64,000 bases of DNA, taken from Schistocerca nitens (taxonomy: Eukaryota; Arthropoda; Insecta; Orthoptera; Acrididae). A program made the translations under genes and the position numbers. Position 1 is the first letter of the stretch, and each line of letters opens with the position of its first letter. The stretch is taken from contig NC_064616.1 in NCBI RefSeq assembly GCF_023898315.1, positions 540,693,602 to 540,757,601 on the forward strand, read 5' to 3'. Of this stretch, positions 8,925 to 20,229 are shown in pieces. Below the pieces are notes generated by a model. The model had not been told where the DNA came from and did not search any database. It saw only the letters and a list, made by a program, of their open reading frames with translations.

Positions 8925-11677
8925 GTGCCACGAGGTTTATCGAAGTCCTGTCGCAGCAACTCACTGCTGCAGTGCCGATGGCCGCTCCGGCCCCGACCGC
9001 TGTCAACCCTCACCAGCTACACCGTGGGCATCGTTACAGGGCTCACGGTCGTCGAGTGGAATGCCAACGGCTTCCGCACTGAAGCCGGCGAACTTCGCCA
9101 ATTTCTTCGAGACGAAGCCGTCGACGTCTGCCTTATCAACGAAACCCACCTGAAGCCTGGGGTCGACGTCAGGGCGGCAAACTACTCCAGCTATCGCACC
9201 GATCGACTGACGGCGGGTGGTGGGGTAGCCGTTTACGTCCGCAATGGCATTCGTCATCACGTGATACAACTTCCACCACTGGCAACGCTGGAGGCCACTG
9301 GTGTCGTCGTTCATACCTCGGCGGGCGCCGTCACGTTCGTCGCTGCCTATCGACCGCCGTCTCGTCCATTGGACCCTGCTGACATCGATGCTCTGCTCTC
9401 CTTCAGGGGGGCAGGTGTTCGTCGCCGGGGACTTCAATAGTAAAGATGTCTCCTGGAACTCCTGGATCACCAATGTCCGTGGACGCTGCCTGCTCCGGGT
9501 AGCGGAACGTCACCATGCGCTTGTGGTGGGGCCTTACGACCCGACTATATTCCCTGCCCGTGGCCTCCCGGATATAATCGACATCGCGGTTGTCAAGGGT
9601 ATCCCTCATCAGATCACTGCCACGACGAGGACTGCACTGTCTTCTGATCATGTCCCAGTGGTTTTTGGTATAGACCTAGACGCCCTACAACAGCCCAGGA
9701 GAGGCATCTCACTTGCTGGGATCGACTGGGACAGGTTTCAAGCAGCAGTGACGGACTCACTCGCCGCAGCGGCGCCCCCTGCGGAAGCTGGAGCGGACGC
9801 AGCACTTCTGTACTTCGCGTCAACCACGATCGACGCCGCCAAAGTAGCAACGCCACCCCGACCACGCACTCCGCCTGACTACTCCCTACAGCTGCCGCCG
9901 GACATCCTTGCGGCCATCATTGAGAAGAACCGGGTCTACCGGGAGTGGCAGAGGACAATAAATGCCGACACCGAGCGCCTCCTCAACAAGATGCGTCGGG
10001 ACATCCGGGCCTCCATTGACAACCATCGCCATCGCGACTGGAATAACAAGGTCGCCATCCTCTGCCTTGACGACGGCGCGGCCTGGCGGAAGACGAAGCG
10101 TTTCCTACGCCGCACGCAACGTATCCCTCCGCCAGGTTGTCTGTGAACCAGCTGCGAAGGCTGATGCCCTCACAGACGTCTTTGAGGCTGCGTTTATGCC
10201 GATCGAAGACCCGACCGACGCTGTCCACGACGACCTGGTTGCTGACCGGCTCCCGCGCAACTTGGAGGCACGTGACGACGATGACGTCATTGAAGAGACG
10301 ACGGGGGAAGAGGTGTCGTCCACCCTGCGTGTTCTGAACCCCAGGAAAGCTGCGGGCCCAGACGAAGTTTCCAACGCCCTTCTCCAGAAGTTGCCGCCGG
10401 TGGCTGTTACTCATCTCGCCGACGTCTTTAATGTAATCCTCCGGTCCTGCAGTTTTCCTCAGTCCTGGAAGCATGCAGCGATCGTAGTGATTCCGAAGAT
10501 GGGGAAGGATCTGTGCCAGCCCGCGAACTACAGACCTATTAGTTTACTGCCAGCCGTCTCCGAGGTCTTCGAAAGGGTGTACATCAGGCGGCTGCACAGC
10601 AACGTTGTCCAGGAAGGCCTCCTGCGCGAAGAGCAGTTCGGCTTTCGCAGGGGCCACTCGGCAGTTCACCAACTCCTTCGGCTAGTGGAAGATGAGTTCG
10701 TCGCCATCGAGCAGCGCGAGTCCTTCAGCGCGGTGTTCCTGGACGTGTCGCGTGCTTTCGACAGTGTGTGGCACCGCGGCCTCTTATTCAAACTTTTTGA
10801 ACTTGCGGTACCGGCGTCGCACGTCCGTCTCATCCGTTCCTATCTTGCAGATCGGACCTTCCATGTGCGGGCCGCGCATGGCTTGTCCTCCGTCAGCCGC
10901 ATCAACACCGGTGTGCCGCAGGGCTCGGCCTTGGGACCACTCCTGTACTCGCTGTACACTTCTGATGCGACGAAGATCGACCGTGTGCGGCTCGCCCTGT
11001 ACGCGGATGACACGGCTCTATATACGAGGAGCCTCAATGCCGCCGTCATGCGCTGCCGTCTGCAGCTCGCCGTTGACACCCTGGCAACCTGGGCAGTCAA
11101 GTGGCGTCTACAATTCGAGGCCAAGACGCAGTTCCTGATCGTCACCAGGCGACTCGTTCCTGCAGGTCGGCAACCGTTCACCGTCAGTGGAAGCCCTGTC
11201 CCGTGGCGTCCCACGGCGCATTACCTCGGCGTCACCATCGACCGCCGACTCACGTGGGTTCCGCACATCCGCGAAGTGAAGAACAAAGTGCGGAACAGGC
11301 TCCGCATACTCTACCCGGTGCTGAACCCCGGCTCCCGACTACCACCGCGGCTGGGCATCACTCTGTACAAGGCGCTGCTCCGCCCTGTACTGTAATACGC
11401 CGCCGTCGTCTGGGGGAACGCCGCCGACACGAATCTGAAGAAGCTGAAGACACTGCAGAATCAAATCCTTCGGCTGGCCTTACACCTGCCTGACGATTTC
11501 CCCACCGCTCATCTTCGCGACGTCGCGGAAGTCCCTCCGCTCCGTGACCTCTTCCAGACGACAGCCCGCACGTTTTACGAACGTGCTGGCCGGTCACACA
11601 ACGCCAAAATCCGGACGCTGGGCCGAAAACAGCTGCGCAGCGTCACCACCCGATGGCCACACCTGCTGGCTGCCTAG
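8925..11677 (+). pseudogene. Jockey-type ORF2 (copy A): endonuclease and reverse transcriptase
   Basis: Three successive frames cover one protein. The endonuclease starts at VVEWNANGF (about 9050) and contains the metal-site region LINETHLKPG. The frame then changes at a run of six G (9406-9411) and continues with VFVAGDFNSK and LSSDHVPVV. A second shift near 10090-10140 leads into the RT: NPRKAAGPD, NYRPISLLPAVSEV, FGFRRGHSAVHQ, motif A FLDVSRAFDSVWH, motif B GVPQGSALGPLLYSLY and motif C LYADDTALY with both catalytic Asp. A TAA at 11393-11395 interrupts the C-terminal domain, which stays open for 93 more codons to a TAG at 11675-11677. The lesions are few and the catalytic blocks are preserved. 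Confidence 0.88.
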
Positions 11678-12170
11678 CTAGCACTGCACAACTGTGCTGA
11701 GGAGACACCCAAGAAGACAACCTACACGTGAAGACGCATTACGTCGGCATGCATGGGAGGCAAAGCAATAACTGCTGCGAACTCCATCACACATCGGAGG
11801 ACAAGTTATCTCCGTGCAGATCCACGCGAGACCATCGGTCAGGAGCTCAGACACGCGACGCACGCACGCAGACGCACGTTCACTTGCGCTTTGGCTGCCG
11901 AAGTGTGCGGACGCTCTGTGCTGACGTTGCCGAGGCTAACATCTCGCTCGTGATCTTGTAGCGACCGGTTGCGCGGGTTCACGCGTTGGGCTACTCGCCT
12001 TGCTTGTTCTCGATAACCAGCGTTTCTCTCTTTCTTTCAGAGTCAACAGCAGCCAGCTAGGGCCTTTAGGGACTCGTGTAGCAAAACCCACGTGGCGTGA
12101 CCCCCTATCTGAGAAAGCAAAAACTGCCGTGTCTTTCTAAAGACCTAAAGTTGTGTTGGGGGTTACGACA
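11678..12170 (+). other. 3' tail of Jockey copy A and leader of copy B
   Basis: No long open frame is supported. It links the stop of copy A ORF2 to the first ATG region of copy B. Around 11960-12060 lies a pyrimidine-rich stretch (TTTCTCTCTTTCTTTCAG). I see no poly(A) run or target-site duplication marking a junction, so I cannot place the boundary between the two elements exactly. Confidence 0.4.
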
Positions 12171-12320
12171 TGGAGGAGGAGCCGGTACGAAACGATCGCT
12201 CCGGCGAGACGCAGGGTGTGGCAGATAGCGGTCTAAGGGAAGTTTCCCGGACGACGGCAGCATCTGGCCCCTCCACCACCGACGAAGACGACGAGTGAGA
12301 GTGTTGCTCGCGGCCGCCGG

Positions 12321-14053
12321 ATGGACGCGGAAATTTCCGCGAACGGGCGGCGCCGCGCCTGCACACTCTCTGTACCGAGACGACGCATCGAGCCGCCTAT
12401 CCCCATGACAAAGGAGGAATTCACCGCCGCCATCGCCAGGCTGACCCCCCAGGAGTGTTTCATCTGCATGCAATGCTTGGCCATGGGCACCGAAGCGGAC
12501 AGGGAGGAGGGACTGACGAGACTCCGGTCCCTGGAACATATGGGTTGCGACAGGCAATTGTCTGTCGCAGTCGCCACAGCTGCCGCGCCAGCAGTCGCAC
12601 CAGCCATGCCGGCTACAGAAGCCGCCACGCCCTCACCATCGTCCAGGCTGGCAACAACCGACGAGCCTGCAGAGGTCGAGCAAACCTCACGGAAGTGCCC
12701 AGCCGCGGCCGTAGAGGACAGTCCCTCCCACAAGGCAAGTTCCGGCCGCACCAGGCGGAAAAAGAGGAAGGTACGTCGCAGGACGATGGCATCGCCGAGG
12801 AAGCCTGACGAAGAAGGCTTCATCGCGCCCTCCCGGCGCCACACAGCGAGAACCAGGTCGTTCGGACCAGTGACGCCGGAACAGGTCAGGGCTTCAAACC
12901 GGTTTGCAGATCTACCGGAAGTGGCCGAGACCGACGGGAACGGGACCACGCCGACTACGGCGACGAATCCGTCCCGCCACCCGCCGCTAATTACCATCGA
13001 GTGGAGTGAGGGCTATAGTAAACTCTGAGAGAAGCTCTACTCCATCGCAAAACCGCGGAAGATGATCGCGGGGATCGACACTTACAAGGTCAGAGCAGAG
13101 TGCATAGAGGACCACGCGAAACTCTAGCAGCTCTGTGAGACCGAGAAGTGGAACTGCTTCACGCAGAGCACGGAGCAGCTGAAGCAGCTGAAGGTGGTTT
13201 CTCGACACCTGCCGCTTAAGAAGGAACCGGCGATCCTACAGCGGCAGCTGGAGAAACTCGGCTTCCAGATCCGCCACGTCGGCCTGATGACGTCGCCCAG
13301 GACCCACAGAGACATGCCCTTGTTCCTTGTGGTTTTAGTCGACAATGTTGACAACAGAAAAATTTTTCAGGTTGAAAACATTGCCGACTTCGACGTGAAA
13401 GTCGAGTCACTCCGCAGAAAAGACACACGAGCCCAGTGCTTCAACTGCCAGCGCATGGACCACGTGGCAAATTTTGCAGGATGTCTGTGCGCTGCTGTAA
13501 GTGCGCCGAGGAGCACCCGTCGCGGGACTGCCCCAAGAAGAAGGAAGACCGACCGACGTTCTGCAACTGTAACGGGGACCACGTCGCCTGTTACCGGGGA
13601 TGCGCCGCATTGAATCGCGGGAAGCGCGCCAGCCGCGTAAACCCAAGCCGCAGCTTCGTGGACGTTGCTAAGTGGAAGCCGCTCGCCCTCCCCCCCCCCC
13701 CCTTGCCCTCCCGCCGAGAGGCCATGGCCGCTTGCAGGGGAGGCCGCACCGGCACCCCAGCCGTCACAGCTGCCCTCGTCCGCGGCACCGCCTGCAGTCG
13801 GGGGGCGGGCTTGCCGGCGACCCCGGTTGTAGGGAGGGTTGCCGCCCTCGCAGGGCGTTCCCAGCACGTCGCTCCGCTGCCGTCTACGGGAAACGTCGCG
13901 AAGGAGTTAAACCTTCCCGAAACGGCGAAGGAAGACACCACCGAGCTGGCTGCGCTTCTGCGGTCGCTCAACCAGGTGATGACGCAACTACCGGTGCCCG
14001 TGGGAGTAGTGACGGCGGCCCTCCAGGCCACCGCCGGGAGAAGCCAGCCTTAA
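12321..14053 (+). pseudogene. Jockey-type ORF1 (copy B), several in-frame stops
   Basis: One frame holds most of the protein from 12321 to about 13480, interrupted by TGA at 13026-13028 and TAG at about 13125-13127. It has a Lys/Arg-rich cluster (RTRRKKRKVRRR), the helical QLCETEKWNCFTQS region, the family block RDMPLFLVVLVDNVDNRKIF and the start of a knuckle, CFNCQRMDHVANF. The frame then shifts and continues at 13436-14053 with CCKCAEEHPSRDC and CNCNGDHVACYRGC, followed by a Pro/Ala-rich tail. A possible upstream start is the ATG near 12171. The two in-frame stops could each come from single C-to-T changes (CGA to TGA, CAG to TAG), which is inference. Confidence 0.8.
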
Positions 14054-14092
14054 AATGGATAACGACCCGTGCTCGGGGTCTCCACCCCCAGC

Positions 14093-16008
14093 AGGGCGAG
14101 TTCCGCCAATTCCTACGGGACGAGGCGGTCGACATCTGCCTTTTGCCGGAGACCTTCCTCAAACCCGGGGTCGACGTGCGAGCAGAAAATTTTTGGTGCT
14201 ACACAGATGACACAGCCATCAACGGGGGCGGCACTGCGATTTACGTGAAGCAGTCACTGCGCCACCACCGGGTTCAACTGCCGGCGCACAATGCGCTGGA
14301 GGCCACAGGAGTGGTCGTCAACACCACCGCCGGAAAGATCCTTTTCGTCTCGGTGTACCGGCAGCCTGGCAGACCGTTAGACGAAGCCGACTTCGACGTC
14401 CTGCTGTCACTGGAGAGGCGAGCTTTCATTGCCGGGGATTTCAATGCGAAACACACCGATTGGAACTCACGAACTGTTAACCGCAGCGGGCGCCGCCTCT
14501 CCCGCGTTCTTCACCGCAACGGGGCGATCACCGTGGGGCCGTTTGACACCACGATCTTCCCTGCACGGGGACAACCGGACGTGCTCGATATTGCTCTTCT
14601 CAAGGGCATCGGGCAACTCGCGACCGCCGAGGCGCGTAACGTCCTTTCCTCCGACCACGTTCCGTCATTTTTGGCCTCGACGTGGTCGGAGCTTGTCTTC
14701 CAGAGAGCCGTCCGAGCTATCGCAGGCTCGACGCCGAGCGCTTTCAGACGAAAGCCGTCGAACTGCTCGAGGACGCGCCAAACCCCGTTGAGGTAGGAGC
14801 AGACGCCGCCCTAGACTTCTTCACCCGAAGAATACTCCGAGCAGCAGAGGAAGCCACACCGAGACATCGCCAAGGGCCACGAGACTTATCGCGAGAGCTA
14901 CCGCGCCCTATTCTGGACGCGATCACAGAGAAGGACTGACTGTTTCGTGAATGGCAGCTCACTCGCCAACCAGACACGAAGCGCCGAATGAGACGGGAAA
15001 TTAAGGCAGCAGTCGAGTAACACCGGAACCAGGAATGGGAAGACCTCTTGTCTACCCTCAATCGTTAGGATGGCAGTGCATGGAGGGTGGTAAATTCCTT
15101 CCTACGCCGGCGACAGCGAATACCGCCTTTACAGGTCGGGAACGACTTCGCCAGCGAACTCGACGCGAAAGCCAGCGTCCTGGCTGACGTATTTGCTGCG
15201 AACTTCACACCGGTGGCTGACGTCATCGACGACGACCACACACGATGGGTCCACTAGCAACTACCAACCTTCCGCGCCGCAAGGGAGGATGGCGACGTTA
15301 TCGAGCCGATAACGGAGGAGGAAGTTGCTGTGCAGCTTCGCTCGCTGAAACCCAAGAAGGCTGGAGGCATCGATGGCGTCACAAATCTCCTGCTGAAGAA
15401 CCTTCCGCCGGGATTACACCGGCAACTTGCCGAGGTTTTCAACGAGATCCTCCGATCAGGTGTCTACCCCTCTGCGTGGAAACACTCGTAGGTCGTGGCC
15501 ATTCTTAAATCGGGCAAGGACCCACGCCAGGCATCGCGCTACCGATCCATCAGCCTGCTCCCGACCCTCTCGAAAGTTTTGGAGAGGCTGTACGCGAGAA
15601 GACTGATGCGACACGTCACCCAGGAGGACATCGTCCCGGACGAGCACTTCGGGTTTCGAGAAGAACATGCCACTTCGCACCAGCTGTTGCGGGTGGTGGA
15701 ACCGGCGATGAGGGCACTGGAAACAAGGGATTACTTTGGGGCACTGTTCCTCGACGTCTGCCGAGCGTTTGACTCGGTGTGGCACGACGGTCTCTAGTTC
15801 AAACTTTTTGAACAAGGCATACCGACGTCCCACATGTCGCTACTGCGGTCGTACCTGTCTGAACGAATCTTCCACGTGAGGGCTGACGACGGTACGTCCA
15901 CAAACCGGCAGATACGTGCAGGGGTGCCGCAGGGGCCGGTTCTCGGCCCCTCGCTGTACTCCCTGTACACTGCCGACGTGCTGAAAATTGCAGGAGTCGA
16001 ACTGGTGC
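14093..16008 (+). pseudogene. Jockey-type ORF2 (copy B): endonuclease and partial RT
   Basis: The endonuclease reads in one frame from GEFRQFLRDEAVDICLLPET through RRAFIAGDFNAKHTDWNS to LSSDHVPSF (about 14093-14675). It then shifts into a frame kept to the end, 14682-16008, broken by stops at 14937 (TGA), about 15018, 15066 and 15255, 15489-15491 (TAG) and 15795-15797 (TAG). RT landmarks are KPKKAGGIDGV, YRSISLLPTLSKV, FGFREEHATSHQ, motif A FLDVCRAFDSVWH and motif B GVPQGPVLGPSLYSLY. Motif C (YADD) and everything after it are missing. The WNANG start of the endonuclease is also eroded compared with copy A. Confidence 0.85.
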
Positions 16009-16441
16009 CTAAATGGTGTCTTAAAATTTATTGTTTAATATTTATTTACTGTTCATGGAGATTGTTTGTATAATGAGTCTCAGATTCCAAAAAGAAAATA
16101 GTAGCTTTACCAGAGTGGGATAAGAATTTAGAACTTTACAACATATTTTTGATAAAATTGTTTTTCTGACTTCCTAAAATTTTGGTTATAAATTCTACTG
16201 ATTGGAAGTAATTTTGTTTTGAAGGCAATTTTCTTTAATTCGTCTGCCCGGATTTAAGAACATAGAGAGGTGCTTTTAATGTTTAGTTTTAATAAACGTT
16301 TGAAAGCGGTGGTCTGCCTTTTGACCCATTCCTCGCTCCACTGGCCACTTGGTACCAAATGGTAGCAGTGCGTAAAGATTGGGTCTGGTAGAGCAGGCTA
16401 ACAAGTTATTACTCAACCTACTGTTCTGTTTCAGTTTGACT

Positions 16442-17330
16442 ATGGCGACAGTGAGAGGCCCCACACGCGTGGGGAGATATCAGTTCTTGTACAAAATTAG
16501 AAGCGTTATGAATTCACATGAAACAGTCGATGAATTGGTACAGCAATTAAGAGTAATTATGGAAAAAGCCGATCGTTATTAAAGTTCCCCACAGCGAGGT
16601 ACGCCAGCGCACGGAATGTGTGAACGCGGTGCTTCGCGAGTTTGAAATCCAGGAAGAGCTGTTTCGTGAATCGAGAACTACTGCTGGTCGACTTAGGCGA
16701 TTGCTAGTGCGTTTCAAACATTGTAAGGACAGTTTTGCTGATTTGGTTGGAGTGGTAGACAATGTTACCGGCCCATTGCAACAGAGAATGAGACTGCTCA
16801 ATGTTACCAAGATATCAAGGGGAGTTTTTGACTATATTTGAAAGGTTACCTTACCTTTCACAAGAATAAATCGTACGGTGTAAAAAATTAACGCTTAACT
16901 AGGTAACTTGTATATTTGAATTTTAAAATTATTAGATGTCCAAGATCAGGGAAGGGTGACGCCCTTATCTCAAGTGGAACTGTTACAAATATTGGCCATT
17001 AACCTGAGAGGAGCCTTGGGAAAATGGATATTAGAAGTGTTAGATCACAATCGGAGTACTGATGAGCTGCGAAGGGATATTTTCGAGAGGGTGGTTCGAC
17101 ATAGAAACATAGAGACATAATAAAACACATACCAGAAGAGATTATACCGCCAGATAGGAGACTGGTTTTTTGTACAACATCTAGGACATTTCAGTAAGTT
17201 AACGACCTACTAAGACAAACGCACATCATAATTTGATGAGAAGCGACAAAGCAAGAAGTAACATAGAATTCCTAACACTGCAATACGCTTTCATTGTGGA
17301 CAAGAAGGCCATATAACGCCGAGGTGTAAC
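16442..17330 (+). pseudogene. Ty3-like gag remnant with a damaged zinc knuckle
   Basis: An ATG at 16442 opens about 46 codons (MATVRGPTRVG, then DELVQQLRVIMEKADRY) before a TAA. A neighbouring frame at 16620-16841 continues with EFEIQEELFRESRTTAGRL. At 17286-17327 the spacing CX2CX4HX4C of a retroviral-type knuckle is present as (R)FHCGQEGHITPRC. The first Cys codon reads CGC (Arg) where TGC is expected. A knuckle in this position marks the nucleocapsid end of Gag, which packages element RNA. The intervening sequence is too broken to follow. Confidence 0.6.
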
Positions 17331-18199
17331 AGTGTTAAGCAACAAGAACTACGTAATTATACTAATGAGTTTAAACAGAATGTGCAGTGTTGGGTGTGGA
17401 TAAAGAGGGCATGTGCAACGTACATGCAGACGCAGTGAGATGAGAGGCAAAAGTGGTTGACGGCATTTGAAAAGGGCCGCTCATTAGATTATATAATGCT
17501 TCCCTCAGATTATGACTATACGGGGAATTACTACCTGAGAACGGTGGAATCTGCTTTTTGTATATGGCGATATTAATGAAGAACTTATTTGTGCATTGCT
17601 TTATACAGGAAGTACGGTAACACCTGTGGATAAACAATGGTTTACGACAAACAGTACACAGTGAAAGTAGCCTGCCGTTAGTAAGCAAACTGTAAAGTAT
17701 ACGAAGCTAATAAAACGTGCATGGAAGTAGTTGAATACATACCGGGAAAAAGTAGGACAGAGCAGTAAAAGCGGAACAGTAAGGTGAGACTCACAAAAGC
17801 TATTACTTTTCCATGTATTTTAGGATCTGATTTCATGGGTAAAGTCAACCTGATTCATAATTGGGTAAGTAAAAGATTCTGGTTTAGGTTTACGCCACAT
17901 TATATTTTAACCTTTTGTTAATACAACAAGAAGAAGGAGTTGGAGAACAGAATAACAAAAGGAAACCTTACAAAGAGGTAGACAGAGTAACTCAACAGAA
18001 ACCGGATCCATCTGAGGACTTTCAGATGGAGGTCAAATGTAACGTTTCGCGAATATGAGTACGCCAAAATTTTCCTGGCGTACCCACAACGAAACCAGGT
18101 GTTACATACTTGCTTGAATTCACCACTGAAGACACCGACAAAATTCCTTAGTGGTAATCACCTTATCGATTGACCCCGCCTCGTAGGAAAATACTGCAA

Positions 18200-19020
18200 C
18201 AGTTAAACTGGGAAGTTAGAAAAAGAGGAATTAATACCTTTGAAGTCACTTTACGCAGCATCAAAACAAAATGGTGAAAGCAGGCCAGTAGTAACTATAG
18301 TACATTAAATAGAAAATTATTGCCCGGTCAGTTCTACTTCCAGATTTACATTACTTTCGACTAGTTCAAAGACGCTAAATATTTTACAGAAAATGGTTCA
18401 AGTGGCTCTAAGCACTATGGGACTTAACATCTGAGGTCATCAGTTCCTTGCACGTAGAACTACTTAAACCTAACTAACCTAAGGACAGCACACACATCCA
18501 TGCCCGAGGCAGGATTCGAACCTGCGACCGTAGCAGCAGCGCCGTTCCGGATTAAAGCGCCTAGAACCACTCGGCCACAGGGATACGGCAAATATTTTAC
18601 AACATTAGACCTTATTCAACGTATAAACAAATTCCATTAAATGAGAAATCCAAACCTCTTGCTGCATTCGCTACGGACTGAACGTCTATGAATTTAATCG
18701 ACTGCCGTTTGGACTGTCGAATGAAGGTTGTGTTCTTTCTCAGGTGATAGATCTTACATTCCATGATATATAATTTAATTTTGGACCTAACCTTTTATAT
18801 GATTTGGTGATCAACAGAATGGACACTAAGACACGTATCTTAGATGTGAAAGAAGTATTTCCGCCTTTACTACAAGTTGGCCTAACTGTAGATCCTGATA
18901 AACTGCAAGTAGCCTGTTCCACCGTACAATGTCTGGGTCATATAATCACTCCCGAAGGGGTAATCATAGACCCTGAAAGAATAAAGATTATATAACACTT
19001 TAAATCTCTTAAGACTGCAA
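18200..19020 (+). pseudogene. Ty3-like reverse transcriptase fragments split by a SINE
   Basis: Left of the SINE at 18389 only weak similarity is visible. Right of it, about 18600-18720, frame-shifted pieces resemble the Ty3 RT stretch that follows motif A (substrate loop, then FNRLPFGLS). At 18850-18990 the frame reads LKCKEVF-like sequence, LLQVGLTVDPDKLQVAC, then LGHIITPEGVIIDPERIK, which matches the end of Ty3-type RT. The YADD-type catalytic box is not recognisable. Heavy decay makes this a remnant only. Confidence 0.65.
18389..18589 (-). repeat. SINE-A, minus orientation, 12-bp target-site duplication
   Basis: The element is flanked by AAATATTTTACA at 18377-18388 and 18590-18601. It contains the complement of the SINE-A tail (AAATGGTTCAAGTGGCTC), the core AACTACTTAAACCTAACTAA and the tRNA-like head with the B box complement GGATTCGAACCTGCGACC. 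It is inserted in the RT region of the Ty3-like remnant. Confidence 0.93.
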
Positions 19021-19144
19021 AGGAGTAGCACGTTTGCGATAAGCGCATTTTTAACAAAATGTACTTTGGATTGTGCTAATAGAGTTGCACCATTGAAAGA
19101 TCTCCGAAAGAAAGGACATACATTTGAATGAAGGGAACCGCAAA

Positions 19145-19344
19145 AGCCGGCCGAAGTGGCCGTGCGGTTAAAGGCGCTGCAGTCTGGAACCGCAAGACCG
19201 CTACGGTCGCAGGTTCGAATCCTGCCTCGGGCATGGATGTTTGTGATGTCCTTAGGTTAGTTAGGTTTAACTAGTTCTAAGTTCTAGGGGACTAATGACC
19301 TCAGAAGTTGAGTCCCATAGTGCTCAGAGCCATTTGAACCATTT
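19145..19344 (+). repeat. SINE-A, full length, 10-bp target-site duplication
   Basis: It is flanked by GAACCGCAAA at 19135-19144 and 19345-19354. The tRNA-like head shows GTGGCCGTGCGGTTAAAGGC (A box) and GCAGGTTCGAATCCTGC (B box). The tail ends in CATTTGAACCATTT. It splits the RNase H region of the Ty3-like remnant. Confidence 0.93.
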
Positions 19345-19354
19345 GAACCGCAAA

Positions 19355-19830
19355 GCGCAGCATTCGAGGACATAAAAGAAGCACTGAGTATGGCACAAAT
19401 TATGATGCTCCCTGATTTAAAAATAATTAGGCTATTTAGCAAACGCATGTCTCAGTGGGTGGTATTAGAGCAGTGCTTCTGCAAGTTAGTAATGAGAAAC
19501 TTCGGCCTATAGCTTGTACGTCGAGGGCCTTATTGATCTTGAAAAGAAATATTCCGTATATGAAGTGAAGCATTAGCAGTCCTCTTCGGACTAGAAAAAA
19601 TTCGATATTACTTAACACACACTCATTTCGTTTAGACAAACAACCATTCATCTGGATCTAGGGCAGATCAAGAAAAATTAAATGCATTGCAAGACTGGCA
19701 GCGCGGAAACCTGCATATAATTTCGTCGTCGTCAGTGTTCCCGAAACGGCTAATTTAGTGGCAGATACCCTTAGAAGGATGTCTGAAGTTGACAGTGACT
19801 GGGAACAACAAAGGTTAACTTGATATTAAC
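19355..19830 (+). pseudogene. Ty3-like RNase H remnant
   Basis: Pieces in changing frames read AAFEDIKEALSMAQIMMLPDLK, then SQWVVLEQ, KKYSVYE, EALAVLFGLEKIRYYLTHTHF and LNALQDWQRGN. These follow the order of a Ty3-type RNase H and connection domain. The enzyme would degrade the RNA strand of the RNA-DNA hybrid. Catalytic acidic residues cannot be assigned with confidence because of frameshifts. An integrase-like zinc-binding piece may follow near 19990-20080, but that is weak. Confidence 0.6.
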
Positions 19831-20229
19831 TGATGTGCCACAGCTGTTTAAGGGAATGTAGGAGTATAAGGACAGGGGCATGGAAATACCTAGTATTAAA
19901 GTGTAATGATAAATGAATGAAGTGGGTGAACTCTATTTCCTACAGAAGAACATCTTGGTTATGTTTCACGTTTCGATAAAAAAATGCGAAAGTTGTGGTT
20001 CCCTCTTTTGGGAAACGAAGTGCTAGAAGAAGTATGCTTGTCGTGTTACATGTACATAAACACTCCTCTAGCCGCTGTACAGTGCGAATTGAGAGAGGGA
20101 AAAATAGTCTAAATTCCTCTGCACGCTCCCAGACCTGTCTTACACTCTTCTTATGACCCCCATGCGACGTACATGTTTTTGGTACTATAATTGTCGCACA
20201 CTCTTAGAATACAGGTTCGTTAAATGTAA

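Larger units (their letters stand above)
7380..11962 (+). mobile_element. Jockey-type LINE copy A, decayed but nearly complete
   Basis: The plus-strand order is leader, ORF1 with zinc knuckles (7611-8921), endonuclease plus RT ORF2 (8925-11677) and a short 3' tail. The leader shares the block GTGTGGCAGAT...CATCTGGCCC...CTCCA with copy B (about 7459-7522 here, 12214-12277 there). The RT C-terminus (AAVVWGNAADTNLKKLKTLQNQ) resembles the Jockey clade. Stops and two frameshifts inactivate it. Neither end has a recognised target-site duplication, so both are approximate. Confidence 0.8.
12100..16008 (+). mobile_element. Jockey-type LINE copy B, 3' truncated inside the RT
   Basis: Same orientation and same family as copy A, lying directly downstream of it. 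The leader block, ORF1, endonuclease and RT all align by motif with copy A. The copy stops abruptly at about 16008, after the YTADVLKIAGVEL stretch and before the YADD box. GC-rich LINE sequence changes there to AT-rich sequence beginning TGCCTAAATGG. LINE insertion normally truncates 5' ends, so this 3' loss reflects a later insertion or deletion. Confidence 0.8.
16009..20130 (+). mobile_element. Ty3-like LTR retrotransposon remnant
   Basis: Order on the plus strand: AT-rich possible 5' LTR starting TGCCTAAATGG with an AATAAA near 16290, a gag-like frame, a CCHC knuckle, Ty3-type RT pieces, then RNase H. Two SINE-A copies sit inside it with clean duplications. Frameshifts and stops are frequent throughout, so the copy is old. 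I could not find a matching 3' LTR, so both ends are uncertain. The left end is set where Jockey copy B stops. Confidence 0.65.
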
